From assembly GCF_014274685.1 (NCBI RefSeq), contig NZ_CP060393.1, forward strand, positions 3,531,501 to 3,595,500: 64,000 nt of DNA, in the 5' to 3' direction. The translations under genes were made by a program, and so were the position numbers. This document shows positions 59,751-64,000 of this stretch, in pieces. The number at the start of each line of letters is the position of its first letter. Positions within the stretch are counted from its first letter, which is position 1. The notes beneath the pieces are model-generated. The model ran no database searches. It saw only the letters and a program-made list of their open reading frames with translations, and had not been told where the DNA came from. Source of the DNA: Edaphobacter sp. 4G125 (GTDB lineage: Bacteria; Acidobacteriota; Terriglobia; Terriglobales; Acidobacteriaceae).

Positions 59751-60267
59751 TTCTGGCATTACTGCGACATCCGACGTAGCATCCTACTCACGTGAACAGC
59801 CTATGAGAAAACGAACCCGTTCCATCGCCAAAGGAGCTGTCGCAGGACTCATCGGCGGCATCATCGCAACAGCAGTCAAATCTGCGGTTGAAAAGGCTTA
59901 TCCTGCGCAACCCCACGGCAAGCCAACGCCTTCAGCGCTGCTCGATCGCAAGATCGCGGGCCATGAGCTATCGGTACGACAAAAGCGAATTGCGCACAAA
60001 ACCCTCCACTGGGGCTTTGGAGCCACCGCTGGAGCAGCTTACGGTGTTCTCGCCGAGTACTACCCTCCGGCGACTTCGAAGCAAGGAGTGAACTTCGGGA
60101 TGGCTCTTGTGGCCATGACCCACGACTCCTCGCTACCGGTCCTAGGTCTTGTGGCCAAGCCTGAAGCCCAGAACACGCGAGAACGCACCAGCGAACTCGC
60201 CTCAAACATCGCATACGGTGTCGTCACGGAGACAGTACGCCGCATCGTCCGCCGCCTGATCGACTAA
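59728..60267 (+). CDS. DUF1440 (YagU-like) membrane protein
   Basis: 179 residues from ATG 59728, overlapping the symporter by 23 bases; ATG 59740 or 59803 are alternatives. Glycine-rich hydrophobic segments (AVAGLIGGIIATAVKSAVEK and TLHWGFGATAGAAYGVLAEY) and the end NIAYGVVTETVRRIVRR fit DUF1440. In E. coli YagU is linked to acid resistance; the role here is unknown. It is probably co-transcribed with the symporter. Confidence 0.8.
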   Translation: MPPPMSDSSGITATSDVASYSREQPMRKRTRSIAKGAVAGLIGGIIATAVKSAVEKAYPAQPHGKPTPSALLDRKIAGHELSVRQKRIAHKTLHWGFGATAGAAYGVLAEYYPPATSKQGVNFGMALVAMTHDSSLPVLGLVAKPEAQNTRERTSELASNIAYGVVTETVRRIVRRLID

Positions 60268-60276
60268 AAAGCAGCA

Positions 60277-61329
60277 TCACTGCGCAGGGATATGATCGCG
60301 GGTCTTATCCCAGTTGGCAACGAGAGCATCCACAACGACGTGACCTACACGATACGCTGCATCCAGTGAAGGCATATACGCACTGTATTGGCGAATCTTG
60401 GTCTCTGCCAGACTCTCAGCAGCAGTGACGTCCTCACGCTGCTGGTCATAGTTGGAAGCAGCGCGTAATACAAGTACGCGATGAATATCGACCTTCCCTG
60501 CTCTCGCCAGCCAGCTAAGGGACTGTAGTGTTCCGGTGTCTTCCATGCCGCAGACCGCGTAGGTTCCCTTTCCGTCGGTCTGGTACTTTACCCAATCACG
60601 CGCCCACTGGTTCATCAACTTGCCGTGCCAGAAGGTCGAAGCGGAAAGATTATCCCCGCGCAGAACAAACGGAGGTCGTTTCGCTGCTTCCTCTGGAAAC
60701 TGCTGACGTCGCTCACGCATCTGCGGAGTGTCCTGCAGCTTAATGTCCTTCGTTAGGCCGAATGCCCAATCGACCAGCGCGGGATTCAGGTGGTAGACAA
60801 TACCATCGTCTCCGAAGCGTGCAGCGCGAGGTTGTTCATACGGAGTCGATTTGCCGAGGGGAACATAGCCGGTCTTCCAGTCCTTCGGAATCTCCCGTGC
60901 ATCGATCTCATGGGCCAGGTCACCATCGACGATGTAATCTGACCACACCGCCGAACCGATCGATCCCATCTGCGGGTCAATTCCTGCGATACCTGCAACC
61001 ACGAAATATGCGTGCGTCAGATCGAAGCGCGGATCATTCCCAAGCGCCATGATGGTGGCCGCAGCGCGCGCCGTACCGACTCCTGTCACGACACCAAGTA
61101 CGCCATCCTTGTTCAGTCGCAGATCGTGGTAGCCCTGCGGGAACGGCAATACGGTATCCAAATGCTCACGTTCCACCCAATACTGGTACTCGCCGGGAAC
61201 ATCGCCTGTGTCGTCGCCAACTTCAAACATAGTGACAACAACGGCCTTAATCTCAATTGGTTTTGCAGGGACCTGGGCAAAGACACACGCCGACGTCAGC
61301 AGCAGAAAAAGAGCGGAAAGAAAGCGCAT
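60277..61329 (-). CDS. Purine nucleoside permease family (NUP) secreted protein
   Basis: 350 residues from ATG 61329 with a signal peptide ending VFAQ. KAVVVTMFEVGDDTGDVPGE, GVVTGVGTARAAATIMALG, and FVVAGIAGIDPQMGSIGSAV match the NUP family, which is related to nucleoside phosphorylases. VYAVCGMEDTGTLQSLSW-like TYAVCGMEDTGTLQSL follows near residue 255. It is probably periplasmic; it may bind or cleave nucleosides rather than transport them. It converges on the DUF1440 gene with 9 bp between stops. Confidence 0.85.
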   Translation of the reverse strand: MRFLSALFLLLTSACVFAQVPAKPIEIKAVVVTMFEVGDDTGDVPGEYQYWVEREHLDTVLPFPQGYHDLRLNKDGVLGVVTGVGTARAAATIMALGNDPRFDLTHAYFVVAGIAGIDPQMGSIGSAVWSDYIVDGDLAHEIDAREIPKDWKTGYVPLGKSTPYEQPRAARFGDDGIVYHLNPALVDWAFGLTKDIKLQDTPQMRERRQQFPEEAAKRPPFVLRGDNLSASTFWHGKLMNQWARDWVKYQTDGKGTYAVCGMEDTGTLQSLSWLARAGKVDIHRVLVLRAASNYDQQREDVTAAESLAETKIRQYSAYMPSLDAAYRVGHVVVDALVANWDKTRDHIPAQ

Positions 61330-61364
61330 AACTGATGTTATCAACTCGCGACAGTCACCTGAAG

Positions 61365-62048
61365 CTAGACGCCCTTCTTCTGCGGTTCCCAGATGAACTT
61401 ATGGATCTGCAACGAAAGACGCGCAGGCAAGCCATCTTCCAGCATCCATTCGACCAGCTTGCGCGGGTCAAGCGCCATGTTGTCAGCAGTTCGCAGCGGA
61501 GAAGGGATTTTCTGGAATGCGGGCGAAAGCAGTATCTGACCAGCCTTTTGCTCCGGACGATGTTCACCGATAAAGTTTCGAGCAAACTCATAGTCCGCAC
61601 GATCCGAAATAACGAACTTCACCTCGTCGTTCTGCGTCAGCGCGTCGAGATTCTCCATCCGAAAGCTGTTCGCCGCTGCCCCTGCCCCCGGACACTTTAC
61701 ATCGACGATCTTGTGCACCGCCTTCGGAACGTCGCCCAGAAGACGCTCACCCGAGGTCTCAATCATCAGAGTGTAACCAGAGGCGAGCAGACGCTCCATC
61801 AGCGGCAGAAGTTCGCGTGCCTGCAGCATCGGTTCACCACCCGTAAACTCAATCAGCTTGCAAGGTGCAAGTGCCTCAATCTGAGCGACGATTTCGTCCT
61901 GCGTAAATGGCTTTCCTCCGCTGAAGGTGTACTCGGAGTCACACCAGGCGCAGCGCAGATTGCACCCGGCAAGCCGCACAAAGATGCACGGCAATCCGGC
62001 GAAGGAAGATTCGCCTTGTACGGATTTGTAAAGCTCGATCAGGTGCAT
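61365..62048 (-). CDS. queE: 7-carboxy-7-deazaguanine synthase
   Basis: 227 residues. It is a radical SAM enzyme: C29-x3-C33-x2-C36 in GCNLRCAWCDSEYTF binds the iron-sulfur cluster, and FTGGEPMLQ is the SAM-binding GGE motif. It converts carboxytetrahydropterin to carboxydeazaguanine on the queuosine path. It lies 9 bases after queD, in one operon. Confidence 0.94.
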   Translation of the reverse strand: MHLIELYKSVQGESSFAGLPCIFVRLAGCNLRCAWCDSEYTFSGGKPFTQDEIVAQIEALAPCKLIEFTGGEPMLQARELLPLMERLLASGYTLMIETSGERLLGDVPKAVHKIVDVKCPGAGAAANSFRMENLDALTQNDEVKFVISDRADYEFARNFIGEHRPEQKAGQILLSPAFQKIPSPLRTADNMALDPRKLVEWMLEDGLPARLSLQIHKFIWEPQKKGV

Positions 62049-62057
62049 TGGCTGAGG

Positions 62058-62435
62058 CTACTCGTAATAGCGAGCGAAGCTGGTGTCCGTCTCGTAGAGC
62101 GTGCAGTCCTTGATCTGTACCCGGCCCCCAGTCATCTCACGAAGCTGCTTTGCCGTCTCCTGATAAAAGTAGCGGGCCAGATTCTCTGCCGAAGGATTGA
62201 TCGTCGTAAAGGGTTCAAGATCGTTGATCATCTGATGATCGAGATACTCCACCACCGGCCGCATCACCTGCTTCAGCAGCTTGAAATCGAGCAGAAGGCC
62301 AGCCTCATCCAGATCTTCGCCGATCAGGGTCACGAAGACCTTGTAGTTATGGCCGTGCGGATTCTCACACTTGCCACGATAGTTGCGCAGGTAGTGGCCG
62401 GAGGAAAATCCAGCTTCTACAGTGACTTCAAACAT
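62058..62435 (-). CDS. queD: 6-carboxytetrahydropterin synthase
   Basis: 125 residues, normal length. Zinc histidines H14, H27 and H29 are in SGHYLRNY and ENPHGHNY, and the catalytic cysteine is C23. The C-terminal ETDTSFARYYE holds the conserved Glu. It makes the substrate of QueE; GTP cyclohydrolase and later genes are not in the window. Confidence 0.94.
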   Translation of the reverse strand: MFEVTVEAGFSSGHYLRNYRGKCENPHGHNYKVFVTLIGEDLDEAGLLLDFKLLKQVMRPVVEYLDHQMINDLEPFTTINPSAENLARYFYQETAKQLREMTGGRVQIKDCTLYETDTSFARYYE

Positions 62436-62533
62436 GGTGGTTCCTAATACCTTTCAGCGGGCCGCGCAGGATAAAAGGGAGGAAAGTGGCGCAGCAGCCT
62501 AGCCTTTTCCTATTGTACCGGTTCTCCGTCGGC

Positions 62534-62779
62534 TTAGTGTTTGCGACGTTGCTGGCGTTCCTCTTCAACGCGGCGCTCCGCCTGCTCGAAGAGCGAAGAA
62601 AGAATCCCCGCCAGTGCGACCACCAGAGCCACAACAAAGAGTGCTAGCCCTGTGGTTCGCCATAACGAAACGTCACCCGGTGAGCCTGGTTCATGCGCAA
62701 TGTTGGTATAAGCCAGACCACAGGAAATCAGCGCAAGTACCGTAAGGGTTGCAGATAAAATGTAGAGGTTCCGTCCCAT
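62534..62779 (-). CDS. Small membrane protein with Glu/Arg-rich tail
   Basis: 81 residues. Two hydrophobic helices (about 5-25 and 44-64) are followed by a coiled, charged tail (LFEQAERRVEEERQQRRKH). I recognise no family. It may share a transcript with the helicase gene (stop at 62811, 31 bases upstream) and perhaps with queD. Confidence 0.65.
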   Translation of the reverse strand: MGRNLYILSATLTVLALISCGLAYTNIAHEPGSPGDVSLWRTTGLALFVVALVVALAGILSSLFEQAERRVEEERQQRRKH

Positions 62780-62810
62780 GGCTTCTTCTATTCTATGACC
62801 TGCTCGAGGA

Positions 62811-64000
62811 TTATTTTATGGCTTCCCCGGGTCGCGAGAAGAAACGTTCAACTTCGCTGATCTCGTCGGTTCGCCGATACGCCGGAAGACTATCAAGAAA
62901 GATACGCCCATAGCGTTGCCGATGGATTCGCGGGTCCAGCAACATCAATACTCCCCGGTCTTCCAGTGAGCGAATCAGGCGGCCAAATCCCTGTTTCAGC
63001 GCAATGACAGCGCTAGGAACCTGATAGTCGAAAAATGGCTTTCCGCCTGCCTCTTCAATAGCTCGCATCCTTGCCTCAACGACCGGATCAGTCGGCACAG
63101 CAAAAGGCAGTCTGTCGATAATGACGCAGCTCAATTGCTCACCCTGAACATCCACTCCCTGCCAGAAACTTGACGTGCCAAAGAGCACCGCGTTCGGTGT
63201 CTCGCGAAACTGCTGCAACAGCACATGGCGCGGCGCAGTACCGTGCAGCAGCAATTTGTAGGGAAGCTCGGCCATCATGCGCTCATGGATCGTCCGCATC
63301 TGGCTATAGCTGGTGAAAAGACAGAAGGCGCGCCCCTGTGTGATCTCAAGTACACGACGAATGCGCTCTGCGGCCCGATCCGTAAAGTCCGGCTCACGAG
63401 GATCAGGCATCGTGGGCGGCAGATATAGCAGTGCCTGCCGCTCATACTGAAAGTGCGACGGAACAATCAGTTCGCGCGCCGAGATTAGTCCGAGGCGTTT
63501 GCGAATATGCTCAAACCCGCCAGACACTGTCAGGGTTGCCGAGGTCAACACGACGCTCGCAAAGCTATCGAAGAGCGACGTCGAGAGCAACTCCGAAACA
63601 TCAATTGGCGTTGCCTGCAAGTGCGTATTGAAAGCCGTATGACTCAACCCACGAGCAGCAGCCCGTACCCCACTGGTCGATCTGCGCTCAATCCAGAAGA
63701 CAGTGTTCTGATCGGTAGACTCGAGGAGGAAATGCAGATGGGCGCGAATGTCCGCAGCACGCTTGCGCAATCCAGCGGACTCCTCCACGTTCTTTACTCG
63801 CTCCAGCTCGCCCTCGAGTCGGGTTAGCGCGTTCATCGTCGCGGTGTAGTAATCACCACTTTCTTCAAGGAACTCCGCGCGATGAAGAAACGGCATGCGA
63901 CCAGGACCATTTTTCTCGTCCGGCAATGCAGAGAAAAACATCCTCGAGCGATTCTGCAACGTTGAACAAGCATTTTCGATCGCTGAGGTCGAAGCTCCTT
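62811..64000 (-). CDS. DinG/YoaA-type ATP-dependent DNA helicase (N-terminus beyond right edge)
   Basis: The frame is open to the edge, 396 residues in the window, so the Walker A and iron-sulfur domains lie outside it. Visible helicase parts are the LTSATL motif with FEHIRKRLGL, the second RecA domain with TSYSQMRTIHERMM, FGTSSFWQGVDVQGEQLSCV, DRLPFAVPTDPV and QGFGRLIRSLEDRG (motif VI). It belongs to XPD-like superfamily 2 helicases that repair or unwind DNA. A start at 63959 is not real, as the family needs about 250 more residues. Confidence 0.92.
   Translation of the reverse strand, partial: GASTSAIENACSTLQNRSRMFFSALPDEKNGPGRMPFLHRAEFLEESGDYYTATMNALTRLEGELERVKNVEESAGLRKRAADIRAHLHFLLESTDQNTVFWIERRSTSGVRAAARGLSHTAFNTHLQATPIDVSELLSTSLFDSFASVVLTSATLTVSGGFEHIRKRLGLISARELIVPSHFQYERQALLYLPPTMPDPREPDFTDRAAERIRRVLEITQGRAFCLFTSYSQMRTIHERMMAELPYKLLLHGTAPRHVLLQQFRETPNAVLFGTSSFWQGVDVQGEQLSCVIIDRLPFAVPTDPVVEARMRAIEEAGGKPFFDYQVPSAVIALKQGFGRLIRSLEDRGVLMLLDPRIHRQRYGRIFLDSLPAYRRTDEISEVERFFSRPGEAIK

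Overview
The window is chromosomal DNA of an Acidobacteriota member, most likely class Terriglobia (Terriglobus/Granulicella/Edaphobacter-like). This is an inference from gene style: a carboxypeptidase-regulatory-domain (Oar-type) TonB receptor of about 1080 residues, a DUF6677 protein, many signal-peptide hydrolases, a type Z zinc-ribbon S14, moderately high GC, and degenerate intergenic repeats like those scattered through such genomes. I see no insertion sequence, prophage, CRISPR array or rRNA. One tRNA-Leu(UAG) is present.

Left part (1-12.8 kb): a TPR protein cut by the left edge, a secreted NPP-type phosphodiesterase, a GT39 membrane glycosyltransferase overlapping a DUF3467 gene, tRNA-Leu, a 36-residue membrane ORF, a Tat-exported FAD amine oxidase, an M19 dipeptidase, gnd, guaB and two small membrane proteins. 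Then rimP-nusA-infB (13.1-18.6 kb) forms a classic translation/transcription operon preceded by an attenuator-like hairpin. It converges on the Oar-type receptor gene. The receptor is divergent from a MarR-GNAT fusion regulator that has a perfect 12-bp-arm palindrome just before its start codon. An M24 peptidase, a DUF6677 gene with a coupled 58-residue ORF, and an ArsR regulator follow.

Centre (25.5-48.1 kb, minus strand): an uninterrupted str-S10-spc-alpha supercluster of 35 genes, in transcription order rpsL, rpsG, fusA, tuf, rpsJ, rplC, rplD, rplW, rplB, rpsS, rplV, rpsC, rplP, rpmC, rpsQ, rplN, rplX, rplE, rpsN, rpsH, rplF, rplR, rpsE, rpmD, rplO, secY, adk, map, infA, rpmJ, rpsM, rpsK, rpsD, rpoA, rplQ. 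It closes with a strong terminator. The tuf gene carries a one-base deletion that splits it into two frames. A long, highly structured leader precedes rpsL, and perfect hairpins sit in several spacers.

Right part (48.7-64 kb): an S9 prolyl oligopeptidase, a large Ig-like/beta-propeller lipoprotein, nusB with a fused VOC-lumazine synthase (ribH), a YncE-like propeller, an enoyl-CoA hydratase, a repeat-rich gap, a small lipoprotein, a sodium:solute symporter, a DUF1440 protein, a periplasmic NUP-family protein, queE-queD for queuosine/deazapurine synthesis, a small membrane protein and a DinG-type helicase cut by the right edge.

Nothing here is clearly a new multi-gene system. The best leads are the structured str-operon leader, the VOC-lumazine synthase fusion, the frameshifted tuf, the MarR-GNAT operator and the small ORFs. 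All function calls are from reading the sequence; no database search was run.
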